A stretch of DNA of 64,000 nucleotides from assembly GCF_000372745.1 (NCBI RefSeq), contig NZ_KB889686.1, forward strand, positions 288,018-352,017. Reading direction: 5' to 3'. This document shows positions 9,373 to 18,292 of this stretch, in pieces. The notes under the pieces were generated by a model. That model searched no databases. It worked only from the letters and a program-made list of their open reading frames with translations, and was not told the DNA's origin. A program made the position numbers and the translations under genes. Position 1 is the first letter of the stretch; each line of letters opens with the position of its first letter. The stretch comes from Embleya scabrispora DSM 41855. Lineage in GTDB: Bacteria; Actinomycetota; Actinomycetes; Streptomycetales; Streptomycetaceae.

Positions 9373-10461
9373 GTGCCAATGTCCAGGGAACGCGAGAAAG
9401 TGCACTTCGTCAGCGGTGGGACACGGTGTGCCGCCTGGCACTACCCGGGAGGCAACGGCGGCTGCGTGATCATGGCCGGCGGCTTCGCGGTGACCAAGGA
9501 ACCGGGCACCGATTTGTTCGCGAAGCGGTTCCACGAAGCCGGGTTCGCCGTACTGGCCTTCGACTACCGCGGACTCGGCGAAAGCGACGGGCAACCGCGC
9601 CAGGTGGCTCCGATCGGTGGGCAACTCGCCGACTGGCAGGCCGCGATCGAGTTCGCCCGGACGTTGCCCGGTGTCGACCCGGCCCGGCTCGCCGGTTGGG
9701 CGTTCTCCGTTTCCGGCGGCCATGTCCTGCGTGTCGCGGCGCGCACGGCGCGCCTTGCGGCGGTGGTCGCGCAGACGCCGAACGTGGACGGCCCGGCCGT
9801 CCTGCGCAACGCCGCGCGCTACCAGACGCCCCTCGCGCTGCTGCGCCTCACCGGTCGCGGAGTCCTGGACGCGCTCGGCGGCGCGGTCGGACGCCCGCCG
9901 CTGCTCGTACCGCTCGCCGGAGAGCGCGGCACGGTCGCGCTGCTCGCCACGCCGGATGCCCAGGAGACGGACCGCGTCCTGAATCCGGAGAACATCCATC
10001 CGGAGTGGCAGCAGAGCGTCGCCGCCCGATCGACGCTTGCCCTCGGCTGGTACCGGCCCGGCCGGGATGCCTCGCGGGTACACTGCCCGCTCCTGGTCGT
10101 GGTGTGTGATCAGGATCGGACCGCGCTCGCCGAACCGGCCGTGGCCGTGGCGAATCGGGCACCGCGTGCCGAACTGCTTCGGGTGCCCGGCGGGCACTAC
10201 GCACCCTTCACGACCGCACACGAGCAGGTGGTCGAGGTCGAACTGTCTTTTCTGAGGCGGCACTTGCTGGAGGCTACGCCGAAGGCGTGTGCGCCGGTGC
10301 AGGGCGTGCCGGCGGAACGCGCGGCGAACGAACCTGTGCCGAACGAACCTGCGCCCAACTCGGAGCACCCGGCCGCTGGCGTCCCTACCACCCCGGCTCT
10401 CGCCGCCCCCGCCGCTGCTGCCGCCGGCTCCGCCTCGGCCTCCACCGACCCGCGGGGTTGA
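9373..10461 (+). CDS. Alpha/beta hydrolase (S15/DltD-like esterase type)
   Basis: 362 residues from GTG 9373, with GGAGG five bases upstream; ATG 9379 is the alternative. The fold is clear: AFDYRGLGESDG after strand 4, a nucleophile elbow SVSGG with Ser114, an acid region VVCDQD, and a terminal PGGHYAPF histidine. The last 65 residues are a Pro/Ala/Asn/Glu repeat tail (NEPVPNEPAPN) outside the fold. Five bases separate its stop from the next hydrolase, so the two form an operon. Substrate unknown. Confidence 0.8.
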   Translation: MPMSREREKVHFVSGGTRCAAWHYPGGNGGCVIMAGGFAVTKEPGTDLFAKRFHEAGFAVLAFDYRGLGESDGQPRQVAPIGGQLADWQAAIEFARTLPGVDPARLAGWAFSVSGGHVLRVAARTARLAAVVAQTPNVDGPAVLRNAARYQTPLALLRLTGRGVLDALGGAVGRPPLLVPLAGERGTVALLATPDAQETDRVLNPENIHPEWQQSVAARSTLALGWYRPGRDASRVHCPLLVVVCDQDRTALAEPAVAVANRAPRAELLRVPGGHYAPFTTAHEQVVEVELSFLRRHLLEATPKACAPVQGVPAERAANEPVPNEPAPNSEHPAAGVPTTPALAAPAAAAAGSASASTDPRG

Positions 10462-10466
10462 GGACG

Positions 10467-11327
10467 ATGACCATGCGCGAGATCGAGTTGTCCGCCGGGA
10501 CGATCGAGTACCGGGACACCGGAGGCACCGGCCCCACGGTCGTGCTGTTGCACGGGCTGCTGATGGACGCCTCGTTGTGGGATGAGTCGATCGCCGTCCT
10601 GTCCGCCGAACACCGCTGCGTGGCACCGACGTTGCCGTTCGGCGCACATCGGCGCGCGATGCGCGCCGAGGCCGACCTGTCGTTGCCCGGAATCGCCCGG
10701 CTGGTCGCGGAGTTCCTCGACCGCCTCGACCTGGACGACGTCACACTCGTCGGCAACGACACCGGCGGCGCGCTCGTGCAATTGCTGATGTGCGACACCG
10801 AGGCCGCACGGGTCGGCCGGGTCGTACTGGCCTCGTGCGACGCGTTCGACAACTTTCCGCCGGGCCTGACCGGCAAGACGCTCCTGCTCACCGGGAAGCT
10901 CTCGCCCCGGCTGTTCGGGCTGTTCATGCAGCAGATGCGGCTTCGGCCGGTCCGTCGCCTCCGGATCGCGTTCGGGTGGCTGACCAAACGCGGCGACGCC
11001 GCAACCGCCCGCTGGCTCGCTCCGATCCTGACCCGGGCCGAGATCCGTCGCGACACCGTACGGATGTTGCGCGCGGCGGCAGCGGACACCGACATCCTGC
11101 TCGCCACAGCCGAAATGTTGCCCGGCTTCGACCGTCCGGGCCTGGTGGTCTGGGCGAGCGAGGACCGGGTCATGCCGCCCGACCACGGTCGCCGCCTGGC
11201 CGAACTCCTCCCATGGGGGCGGCTGGTCGAGATCGGGGACAGCTACACCCTCATTCCACTCGATCAGCCTGCCGAACTCGCTCAGGTCATCCGCGAGTTC
11301 ATCCTCACACCCGAGACGGCCCGGTGA
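10467..11327 (+). CDS. Alpha/beta hydrolase with Asp at the nucleophile position
   Basis: 286 residues from ATG 10467, five bases after the previous hydrolase. The oxyanion segment LLHGLLMDASLWD is normal, but the nucleophile elbow reads GNDTGG with Asp98, as in haloalkane dehalogenases, not the usual Ser. Where the catalytic His is expected the sequence reads EIGDSYTLIPLDQP, with no His. I know this pattern from a group of actinobacterial hydrolase-fold proteins, but not a proven reaction. It could be inactive or use a different mechanism. Confidence 0.8.
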   Translation: MTMREIELSAGTIEYRDTGGTGPTVVLLHGLLMDASLWDESIAVLSAEHRCVAPTLPFGAHRRAMRAEADLSLPGIARLVAEFLDRLDLDDVTLVGNDTGGALVQLLMCDTEAARVGRVVLASCDAFDNFPPGLTGKTLLLTGKLSPRLFGLFMQQMRLRPVRRLRIAFGWLTKRGDAATARWLAPILTRAEIRRDTVRMLRAAAADTDILLATAEMLPGFDRPGLVVWASEDRVMPPDHGRRLAELLPWGRLVEIGDSYTLIPLDQPAELAQVIREFILTPETAR

Positions 11328-11384
11328 CCCCGGCCCGGCCCGGTGCCACCCTCCTTCCGCCGACCGAGCCCGACCACGTCCGCT

Positions 11385-12515
11385 TCAGCGGGTGACACCA
11401 CCGACCTCGGCCATCGGCCGCCGTCGCCGCCATCGCGCCAACCGGCGCAGAGGTGCTCTCGACCCCGGCCGGGGTTCCGATTCCGGCCCCGGACCAGGCT
11501 CCGGCCCCGATCTCGATCTCGATCGCTCGGATTCCGATCCCGGTCCGGGGCCCCGACCCCGGACCAGGACGCGCACCATCGCGATTCCCACCGCCACCGC
11601 GATCACGTGCAGAATCGCCGCGCAGGTGAGGTTCTCCGGCAACGTGGTGCCCGCCGGGCTTGCCTGCGCCACGTACAGCGTGAGCGGCAGTTTCCACCCG
11701 CTCCAGGCGAACAACGAACCGGACCCGATCCAACCCAGAGCGACCGGAACTCGCCGCAACAACCGGCCGGGTCGGCCACAACCGATCATCGCGGTGGCGA
11801 CGGCCGCCACGAGTGCCCAGCCGCCCCAGATGCCGGTCAGGATCCGCCAATCGGCGTCGCGTGCCTGCGGGTGTGCGACGCCCAGCGTGCCGCCGATCGC
11901 CCAGTACAGCCACACCGCTCCGAGCCCGGCGCCGCCGACCGCCGACCAGGGGATGCGCCGAAGTCCCGATCCGAAGGGCGTGATCCGATCGCGGACCGCG
12001 TCGCCGACCCGCCCCGCGAATACGTCCGGCCAACGTCGACACAGATATGCGGGCAGTGCGAGGGCCAACCCCGACCCCATCCCTACGAAGCCGATCTGGA
12101 TCAGGGCCGCCTCCCAACCCGGCATGGACGCGTCGTCCGCCCCCGCACCTCCACCCGTGCCAGCGGCCGATTCCGGGTCGTCGCCCGAGGACGCCGCCAA
12201 CGAACTCGATACCGTATACGGCAAAACGGGCACCAGAAATCCGGTCCCGACCCACGCGCAGAATGCCAACGGAGCGCCCGGAATCCGCATCCCCCACGGG
12301 CGGACCAGCGCAAGTGCCACGGCGATCCCGATCGCGGCCATGCCCACCGTCGCGGTGTTGAGCACCACCCACTCGGTCAACCCGAACCCCGAGCCGACCG
12401 GCAGCACGCCGAGCAGGGAACCGATCACCCACGACACCTTGATCACCGGATAGGGCGTCAACGAGAGTGCCGCTCCGTATGCCGCGCCCCGACCCACCCG
12501 ATCCCACCGTCGCAC
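11385..12515 (-). CDS. Multi-pass membrane protein with repetitive charged tail
   Basis: 376 residues with about eight hydrophobic segments between residues 25 and 320, broken by a Gly/Ala/Ser-rich loop near 115-135. The C-terminal 55 residues are low complexity (GPGPGSESERSRSRS, then GPEPGPGPESEP) and end in an Arg-rich stretch, a likely cytoplasmic tail. I do not recognise a functional family. It converges on the hydrolase operon. The tail is encoded by imperfect GC-rich repeats and may vary between strains. Confidence 0.65.
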   Translation of the reverse strand: MRRWDRVGRGAAYGAALSLTPYPVIKVSWVIGSLLGVLPVGSGFGLTEWVVLNTATVGMAAIGIAVALALVRPWGMRIPGAPLAFCAWVGTGFLVPVLPYTVSSSLAASSGDDPESAAGTGGGAGADDASMPGWEAALIQIGFVGMGSGLALALPAYLCRRWPDVFAGRVGDAVRDRITPFGSGLRRIPWSAVGGAGLGAVWLYWAIGGTLGVAHPQARDADWRILTGIWGGWALVAAVATAMIGCGRPGRLLRRVPVALGWIGSGSLFAWSGWKLPLTLYVAQASPAGTTLPENLTCAAILHVIAVAVGIAMVRVLVRGRGPGPGSESERSRSRSGPEPGPGPESEPRPGSRAPLRRLARWRRRRPMAEVGGVTR

Positions 12516-12692
12516 CGGAACTCCCCTTTCAGCTCGAGGAATTCCAGCCTCCGCGGCGGAGCCGCCCGCCGGCGTCCGCCCGCGGGTGTGCGCCTGTCCC
12601 CCGAACGGGGGACGGCAACGACCGCCCCGAGGCGATGCCGGCCCGGTCTCATCCCTCCCGACCAGACCTCACCCCGGCCCGGTCCGGTCCGG

Positions 12693-12716
12693 CTCAGCCT
12701 CAGCCTCAGCCTCAGC
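12693..12716. repeat. CTCAGC x4 tandem hexamer
   Basis: Four exact head-to-tail copies of CTCAGC lie in the 12516-12797 intergenic stretch between two same-strand genes. No gene is visible there. Slippage-prone microsatellite; function unknown. Confidence 0.6.
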
Positions 12717-12797
12717 CGAGTCCACCCGGCCAGGTCCCACCCCGCCCGGCCGCACCCGACCCGGCCGGGACCCGACTCGCCCGCCGCCCCGAGCACG

Positions 12798-13496
12798 CTA
12801 TGCGCGAGGTTCCCCATACCAGCGCCAGGTCGTGCGTCGCTCGTGGCCCGGCAGGTCCGCGCGACCGGTGGCCCACAACATCGTGGGCCAGGGGTCGGTG
12901 TCCTGCGGGACGTCCGGGAAGAGCCGGGCGAGTACTCGTGCGCACAGGTCGGCGGGCGGGGTCCAGGTCACCCCCAGGCCCTCGGCCAGGTCGTGGGTGT
13001 GGACGAGCGTCTCCACGATGCCCATCGCGGCGAAGCCCTCGGGATCGGCGGCGCCGAAGCCGTGGTGGGCGCGTACGCTCGACGGCCTCATCCGCACCAT
13101 GGCGACCAGCAGCGCGCCGCTCGCCTCCAACACCTGCAACAGCCCGTCCGGGCCCGCCGCGTGGTTCGCGTGGATCGCGTTGGCCGGGCCGCCCGGCCGC
13201 CGACTCGCCCAGACGAACGGCACCTCGCCCGACATCGGCGGGACCCTGGGGCCCAATTGGGCGGCGTATGCGAAGAGGTCGTCGCTCAGGTGCTCGACCG
13301 TCTCCCAGCGGTCCCATTCCAGCGGGCCGGCCTTCGCCTCCCACGCCGTGGCCGGCACGCCCCGCAGCGCTGCCACCGCGAGTTGCACGGCCCGATCCAG
13401 ATCGTCGGCGGTCACCGGCCCCGGTCCGTGCTCCGGCGGCGCGGACGCGGCGCCCGCCGAGGTTGTGGACGCGTCGTCTTCGGGTGATTCGAGCAT
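12798..13496 (-). CDS. Maleylpyruvate isomerase-like (MDMPI N-terminal fold) protein
   Basis: 232 residues. WDRWETVEHLSDDLFAYA and ETLVHTHDLAEGLG give the spaced histidines of the MDMPI/DinB-like metal site; the end (RTTWRWYGEPRA) is typical of actinobacterial members. The first 25 residues are Ser/Ala/Pro-rich. Reaction unknown; a metal-dependent, possibly mycothiol-linked enzyme is inferred. It is divergent from a TetR gene 236 bp away and could be one of its targets. Confidence 0.72.
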   Translation of the reverse strand: MLESPEDDASTTSAGAASAPPEHGPGPVTADDLDRAVQLAVAALRGVPATAWEAKAGPLEWDRWETVEHLSDDLFAYAAQLGPRVPPMSGEVPFVWASRRPGGPANAIHANHAAGPDGLLQVLEASGALLVAMVRMRPSSVRAHHGFGAADPEGFAAMGIVETLVHTHDLAEGLGVTWTPPADLCARVLARLFPDVPQDTDPWPTMLWATGRADLPGHERRTTWRWYGEPRA

Positions 13497-13691
13497 GGCA
13501 GGACCGTATCGTCACCATGCCCGAACCCGCCGAGGCGGGCCGGTGTCCTGGCGTCGTGCCGTGAACCACGTGAGTGACGTCGTCGGGAACGACGCGCGAT
13601 CCGGGACGGGACGGTGAACCGAGCGGGGTCGAAAACCCTCTCCACGTATCCGCGTCGTGCTGTCGGGCAGGGCAACGCCAAAGCGGCCACA

Positions 13692-13718
13692 CTGTAGTGG
13701 TCTGATGTCGTACTACAG
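13692..13718. promoter_or_regulatory. Inverted repeat CTGTAGT-N13-ACTACAG, likely TetR operator
   Basis: Perfect 7-bp arms (13692-13698 and 13712-13718) lie 15 bp before the TetR start, between it and the divergent MDMPI-like gene. Position and symmetry fit an autoregulatory operator. Inference only. Confidence 0.5.
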
Positions 13719-13732
13719 CCGGAGTGGTGTCA

Positions 13733-14308
13733 ATGGTTCGCAGGAACGCCGAGCGCAGGGCGGCGCTCGTGGATGCCGCCATCGAGGTGCTGGCCAAGGA
13801 GGGCGCTCGCGGGCTGACCTTTCGGGCGGTGGACGTCGAGGCCGCGGTGCCGCCCGGTACCGCCTCCAACTACTTCGCGAGCCGCGACGACCTGCTCACC
13901 CAGGCGGGCGCCCGGGTCTACGAACGGCTTCGGCCCGACGACGCGATGATCGCGCGGCAGCGGGCGGGCACGCCGGACAAGGAGACGTACACGGCGCTGA
14001 TGCGCGAGGTGGTCGGCCGGGTCAGCGCCTTCCGGACCGGCTATCTCGCACTGCTCGAACTGCGTCTGGAAGCCACCCGGCGACCGGAGTTGCGGGCGGT
14101 GCTGACCGAGCGCGTCCGCGCCGACGTGGAGGCCAACGTCGCCTACCTCGACGAGTCCGGGTTGCCCGGCGACGCGACCGCCGTCCGCCTGCTGTACCTG
14201 GCCTTCAACTGGCTCATCGTCGAACAACTCACCCTTCCCGGGGTGTTCTCGGAAGCCGAGCGCGAACAACTCGTCAGCGCCGCGGTCGAACGCATCGTGA
14301 CCGTGTGA
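13733..14308 (+). CDS. TetR-family transcriptional regulator
   Basis: 191 residues from ATG 13733; a GTG at 13724 is the alternative. HTH at about 27-48 (LTFRAVDVEAAVPPGTASNYF) and an all-helical C-terminal ligand domain. An inverted repeat directly upstream is a likely own operator. The reading frame stays open for 91 codons beyond the TGA at 14306-14308 and encodes an acidic pentapeptide-repeat tail (see 14309-14584), so the annotated end may be a recent or programmed truncation. The divergent MDMPI-like gene is a possible target. Confidence 0.82.
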   Translation: MVRRNAERRAALVDAAIEVLAKEGARGLTFRAVDVEAAVPPGTASNYFASRDDLLTQAGARVYERLRPDDAMIARQRAGTPDKETYTALMREVVGRVSAFRTGYLALLELRLEATRRPELRAVLTERVRADVEANVAYLDESGLPGDATAVRLLYLAFNWLIVEQLTLPGVFSEAEREQLVSAAVERIVTV

Positions 14309-14584
14309 TCGCGTGACCGACGAGACACGGCGAACGAGGAATCGGCAGGCGAGGAATCGGCAGGCGAGGAAACCGCGGACGAGGGCGCCGCAGGCGCGGC
14401 ATCCGCGGACGATGACACACACGACGAGGCAAGCCCGGACGAGGACGCGGCGCCGGCATCGGGCCGTTGGCGGCGGATGGGCGAGGGGAGAGTGGCCGGC
14501 GTCGGCGTCGGTCGAGAACTCGTGCAAGCCGCCGCCTCGTTGCGGCCGGACGACGGGACGATCCTCACCGGTACCGCTTCGTAG
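14309..14584 (+). other. In-frame continuation of the TetR gene: acidic pentapeptide repeats
   Basis: After the TetR TGA the same frame runs open to TAG 14582-14584. It encodes five-residue units EESAG, EESAG, EETAD, EGAAG, AASAD, DDTHD, EASPD and EDAAP, then a less repetitive stretch ending GRELVQAAASLRPDDGTIL. No start codon of its own is visible. The frame after the TAG opens with ATG 14585 and runs 55 codons to 14752. The rest of 14309-14904 holds no gene I can name. It may be a lost C-terminal tail, a readthrough product or a decayed gene. Confidence 0.35.
14336..14380 (+). repeat. 15-bp tandem repeat (GAGGAATCGGCAGGC type)
   Basis: Two exact copies at 14336-14350 and 14351-14365, a diverged third at 14366-14380, and decaying copies on the same 15-bp register to about 14455. 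The period is five codons, consistent with growth inside a coding tail. Confidence 0.7.
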
Positions 14585-14904
14585 ATGCCGAACAACGGGG
14601 TGCGGCTGTGCCACGAGACAGGCGCGATCCGCGAGGCGGACAAGCTCGGGCGGCGCGTGCTCGCCACGGTGTGCGTGAGGATCCGGTGGCGATGGTGGTT
14701 GCGCGTCGGTGCCGGGGCCGTGGCGAACGTGCTTCCGACGGTTCGGGCGTGACGTCCCTCCATGGCCCGTCGTTGGTCCGGGCGGAGGTGTGGGTCCCGG
14801 CGCGCGGGCCGGTTTCGAGGTTCGACGCGTGCCGGGCGCCGACATCGCCGCGCAGCCGGGAGCGACGCCCGAAGCACCCGGATCGACCATGGGGAGAGCG
14901 ACAC

Positions 14905-15345
14905 TTGAGCGACCATCGCCACAACGCCATCGCCTATGCCGCCATCATCCTCGAACGCGCGGACGGCGCGGTGCTGTTCATGGAACGCAAGGACACCGGC
15001 TTCGCCGACGGCCTGCTCGCCCTGCCGGGCGGCCTGGCCGACCCGGGCGAACTTCTCATCGAGGCGTGCGCCCGGGAGACCAAGGAGGAGATCGCCACCG
15101 ATGTCGCCACGGCGGACCTGCGCACGGCGTATGTGGCCCAGGTGCTCGGCGACACCGGCGCGCCGGTGATCGGCTGGTACTTCCACACCACCGCCTGGTC
15201 GGGGGACCCGGTCAACGCCGAACCCGACCAGTGCGCCCGGCTGGCCTGGCTCGACCCGGCGGACCTGCCGGCCGACGTGGAACCGACCGACGCCGGCGCG
15301 GTCACCGCCTGGCACCGCGGGACCGCCCCGGCCCGCTGGGCCTGA
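14905..15345 (+). CDS. Nudix hydrolase
   Basis: 146 residues from TTG 14905, chosen because GGGGAGAG sits seven bases upstream and the protein begins just before the first strand. The Nudix box runs from G43 to about 65: GLADPGE, then RETKEE (Arg57, Glu58, Glu61, Glu62), with all magnesium-binding glutamates present. This is a hydrolase of nucleoside diphosphates linked to another moiety; the length fits a single-domain enzyme. The substrate cannot be read. It converges on the hypothetical gene at 15398. Confidence 0.85.
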   Translation: MSDHRHNAIAYAAIILERADGAVLFMERKDTGFADGLLALPGGLADPGELLIEACARETKEEIATDVATADLRTAYVAQVLGDTGAPVIGWYFHTTAWSGDPVNAEPDQCARLAWLDPADLPADVEPTDAGAVTAWHRGTAPARWA

Positions 15346-15397
15346 CCGGGCCGCGAACCCGACGGACGACGGCCGTCTCGCAGACCTGGTGAGCGGC

Positions 15398-15895
15398 CTA
15401 CCCCGCCTCCCGGTCGGGCCACTGCACCCGACCGTCCCGAAAGGCCAGCGGGCGGGCCTCGGTGTCCTCGATGAAGCGCAATCGGCCGAGTACGACCGAG
15501 CCGTCCGGACCCGTGTGTGCGTCCTCGACCCGCGCGGCCAACCAGACCAACAGCTCGCCGACCTCGTCGAATTGGTCGGGATGCAGCTCCCGACGCACGG
15601 TCAGCGCCCAACCGCCGCCGGCGATCGGTGCCAAACCGGTGGCCGACTCGCCACCGATCCGCAGCGCGATCCCGTCCGGGCCGCCCAACACGGGATGCGG
15701 ATCGTCCAGCACCGTCGGCACCCCGAGGTCGTCCACCACGACCACCGGGAAGGCGGCCACGATGCGTCGACCGCCCGCCTCCGGAACCGCCCCGTCCGCG
15801 AGCCCCACATGCCACCGCAACTCGGCCACTTCCGGACCCGAGAGCCGCCCGGCGCGCAACGCCACGTCAACGGTCAACTCGTATAGATCACTCAC
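15398..15895 (-). CDS. Hypothetical protein, 165 residues
   Basis: Starts at ATG 15895 with MSDLYELTVDVALR and has alternating short hydrophobic strands, suggesting a mostly beta soluble protein of the cytoplasm (no signal peptide or membrane segment). Codon bias is typical of a real gene here. I do not recognise a family. It lies downstream of the response regulator on the same strand but 243 bp away, so cotranscription is unlikely. Confidence 0.6.
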   Translation of the reverse strand: MSDLYELTVDVALRAGRLSGPEVAELRWHVGLADGAVPEAGGRRIVAAFPVVVVDDLGVPTVLDDPHPVLGGPDGIALRIGGESATGLAPIAGGGWALTVRRELHPDQFDEVGELLVWLAARVEDAHTGPDGSVVLGRLRFIEDTEARPLAFRDGRVQWPDREAG

Positions 15896-16138
15896 ACGCC
15901 GGGACCCTACCGTCCCACCGCCCGTGCCCCCACCGCCCGTGCCCGCTCCGAGCCGCCGCGCGCCCGCTCACCTTGCCCGGTTGCCACCAGTTCGTCACGC
16001 GGAGGTGCGGAGGTGCGGAGGTGCGGTGGAGCGGCGATGCCGAGCGGCGTGCGCGCTCACCTTGGGGGCCGGCGCACCGTCGGGATCGGGCCGACCCACC
16101 GTCCACCATCGATGGGCAGGCAACTTGCCCGCACTTGT

Positions 16139-16840
16139 CTACCCGGGGCCCAGCCCCGCGCGGTACGCGATGATCACCAGGTGCACGCGATCGCGCGCGC
16201 CGAGCTTGGCGAGCAGGTGGCCCACGTGCGTCTTGGTGGTGCCCTCGGTGATGTGCAGGGTCCGGGCGATCTCGGCATTGGTGCGACCGGCCGCGATCAG
16301 TACCAACACCTCGCGTTCGCGCGCGGTGATCGCCCGCAACGCGGCGGGCTGCGGCGGTTCCGGTACGGGCGCTGCGGCGGCCCGCGCGCCGGGCACCTCC
16401 GGGCGGCGGGCGAACTCGGCGATCAGCCGCCGGGTCACGCTCGGCGCCAGCAGTGCCTCGCCGGCCGCGACCACCCGGATCGCATCGAGCAGGTCCTCGG
16501 GCGCGGTGTCCTTGAGCAGGAAGCCGCTGGCCCCGTTGCGCAGCGCCGCGTAGATGTGCTCGTCCAGATCGAACATGGTCAGGATCAACACCCGCACCCC
16601 CGGCACCCCCGGCGGACCGCTCGCACCGGTGATCAGCCGGGTCGCCTCCAGGCCGTCCATGCCCGGCATGCGAATGTCCATCAGCACCACGTCGGGCCGC
16701 TCCCGACGGGCCGACTCCACCGCGGCCAGACCGGTGGCCGCCTCGCCGACCACGGTGAAGCCCGGCGCCATGTCGATGATGCCGCGAAAGCCCGCACGGA
16801 CCAGCGTCTGGTCGTCCGCGACCAGCACCCGCACGCTCAT
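16139..16840 (-). CDS. NarL/LuxR-type response regulator
   Basis: 233 residues. Receiver domain 1-125 with acidic pocket ADDQ (9-11), phospho-acceptor Asp55 in LMDIRMPG, the TMF switch region and Lys in FLLKDTA. A Pro/Ala linker leads to a LuxR-type HTH (about 168-230: TAREREVLVLIAAGRTNAEIA, TTKTHVGHLLAKLGA). Its ATG overlaps the kinase stop by four bases (ATGA), so it is translationally coupled to its partner kinase. Likely target: the divergent ABC exporter genes at 18293-20019. Confidence 0.92.
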   Translation of the reverse strand: MSVRVLVADDQTLVRAGFRGIIDMAPGFTVVGEAATGLAAVESARRERPDVVLMDIRMPGMDGLEATRLITGASGPPGVPGVRVLILTMFDLDEHIYAALRNGASGFLLKDTAPEDLLDAIRVVAAGEALLAPSVTRRLIAEFARRPEVPGARAAAAPVPEPPQPAALRAITAREREVLVLIAAGRTNAEIARTLHITEGTTKTHVGHLLAKLGARDRVHLVIIAYRAGLGPG

Positions 16841-18111
16841 CCGACCCGCTCACTCAACGGCAGCACGGCGGCCACCCGAAATCCCCGCCCGGGCAGCGGC
16901 CCCGCACTGAACTCCCCGTCGTACAGCCCGACTCGTTCGCGCATCCCGGCCAACCCGTGCCCGTACGGCGGATCATACGACTCGGCCGACTCGGCGCCCG
17001 CGAACGCGGGACCCAGGCCCACCCCCTCATCGGTGATCTCGATCGCCAACGCGTCCGCGCGATAGTCGACCCGGACCCGACCGGACCCGGTGTGCGCGTG
17101 CCGGCCGATATTGGTCAGCGCCTCCTGGACGATCCGGTACGCGGACAACTCGATCCCGGCGGGCAGTTCGCGAACGCCGCCCGAGACGCTCAGGTCCACG
17201 TGCAGGCCCGCCTCGGCGGTGCGCTCCAGCAGGGCGGGCAGATCGGCCAGGCCAGGCGCGGGCAGCCGGTCGGCCGGGCCGTCCGCGCGCAACACCCCGA
17301 GCAGGCCGCGCATCTCGCGGATCGTCTCGCCGCTGATCCGGTGGATCGCCGCGAGCGCCTCCCGCGCCTGCTCGGGCCGCTGATCGAGGACGAAGCCGCC
17401 GTATCCGGCCTGGACGTTCACCACACCCAGGCTGTGCGCGATCACGTCGTGCACCTCGCGGGCCAGCCGAAGCCGTTCCTCGGCGAATTCGGATCGGACC
17501 AACTCGGCGTGGTGCTCGCGCAGTGCCGCGGCGTATGCGCGGTGTCGCCCGACCGCGTAGCCCACCGCCCACGCGGTGCCCGTGAACAGCAGCGCGAGCC
17601 ACGCGTTGCGGCGCACATCGGCCGAACCCGCCAACCACCACTGCCCGCCGCCGAAGATCCCGACCGCGAGCACCGCGAGACCGCCCCGCGGCGAGTACGT
17701 CACCGCCGCGCTGTACACCGCGGCCATCGACACCAGCACCACGAACGGCCCGCCCAGCGCGAGGGCGATCGCCGTCTCCCCGGCCACGCACACCACCACC
17801 GCCCACGTCGCGACCAGGACGCCGATCGCGAGCGCCGGCCGCGTGCGACGCAGCATCAGCGCCACGCCGAGCGCGCCGATCGCGAGCAGTGCGACGGTCA
17901 GCTGGGTCGAGGTCGGATCAGGGTAGCCGCGCCGATGCGGGTCGTAGTCGTGGGAGGCGTCCAGCACACGCAGCGCGGCGACCCACATTCCCACCAAGGC
18001 CGCGAACACGTCCAACGCGACCCAGTGCCGGGTGCGCAACCTCTTGGTCAACGGGCGCAACGGCTCCGAATTCATGCCACCGAGAGTAGGCAGGACGCCG
18101 GTTTCGCTCAT
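16837..18111 (-). CDS. DesK-type sensor histidine kinase
   Basis: 424 residues. Several membrane segments in residues 30-190, then a HisKA_3 dimerisation segment with phospho-acceptor His221 in REVHDVIAHSLG, and an HATPase domain with N-box EALTNIGRHA and G-boxes DEGVGLG and GHGLAGMRERV. ATG 18111 or ATG 18075 (MNSEPLRP) may start it. It forms an operon with the response regulator and is divergent from an ABC exporter, the usual arrangement of systems that sense membrane or peptide-antibiotic stress. Confidence 0.92.
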   Translation of the reverse strand: MSETGVLPTLGGMNSEPLRPLTKRLRTRHWVALDVFAALVGMWVAALRVLDASHDYDPHRRGYPDPTSTQLTVALLAIGALGVALMLRRTRPALAIGVLVATWAVVVCVAGETAIALALGGPFVVLVSMAAVYSAAVTYSPRGGLAVLAVGIFGGGQWWLAGSADVRRNAWLALLFTGTAWAVGYAVGRHRAYAAALREHHAELVRSEFAEERLRLAREVHDVIAHSLGVVNVQAGYGGFVLDQRPEQAREALAAIHRISGETIREMRGLLGVLRADGPADRLPAPGLADLPALLERTAEAGLHVDLSVSGGVRELPAGIELSAYRIVQEALTNIGRHAHTGSGRVRVDYRADALAIEITDEGVGLGPAFAGAESAESYDPPYGHGLAGMRERVGLYDGEFSAGPLPGRGFRVAAVLPLSERVG

Positions 18112-18124
18112 CGCCCGGGAGACC

Positions 18125-18140
18125 TACGACCACGGTCGTA
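18125..18140. promoter_or_regulatory. Palindrome TACGACC-AC-GGTCGTA upstream of the kinase gene
   Basis: Perfect 7-bp arms with a 2-bp centre, 14 bp upstream of the kinase ATG and in the region shared with the divergent ABC operon. A candidate binding site for the NarL-type regulator; inferred from position and symmetry. Confidence 0.4.
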
Positions 18141-18292
18141 CCCGAACGCCGATCCGGACCGCGCACTCCGGCCACGGTCCGACGACGGCGCGCCGGCGAC
18201 CCGACACGGTGGAGGACGTATCGCCGGCGACGCGGCATCGACGTGGTCGCGTTCGCCGCAGCGAATCCGGGAGAAGGGCGGAAGGGGCAAAG

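Noticed and set aside
11343..13487. 714-codon plus-strand frame across a membrane-protein gene and an MDMPI-like gene
   Set aside because: Pro/Arg/Ser-rich antisense shadow; both minus-strand genes are well supported.
14467..14904. Upstream extension of the Nudix frame
   Set aside because: Arg-rich sequence without motif; the TTG at 14905 has a good ribosome site and fits the domain boundary.
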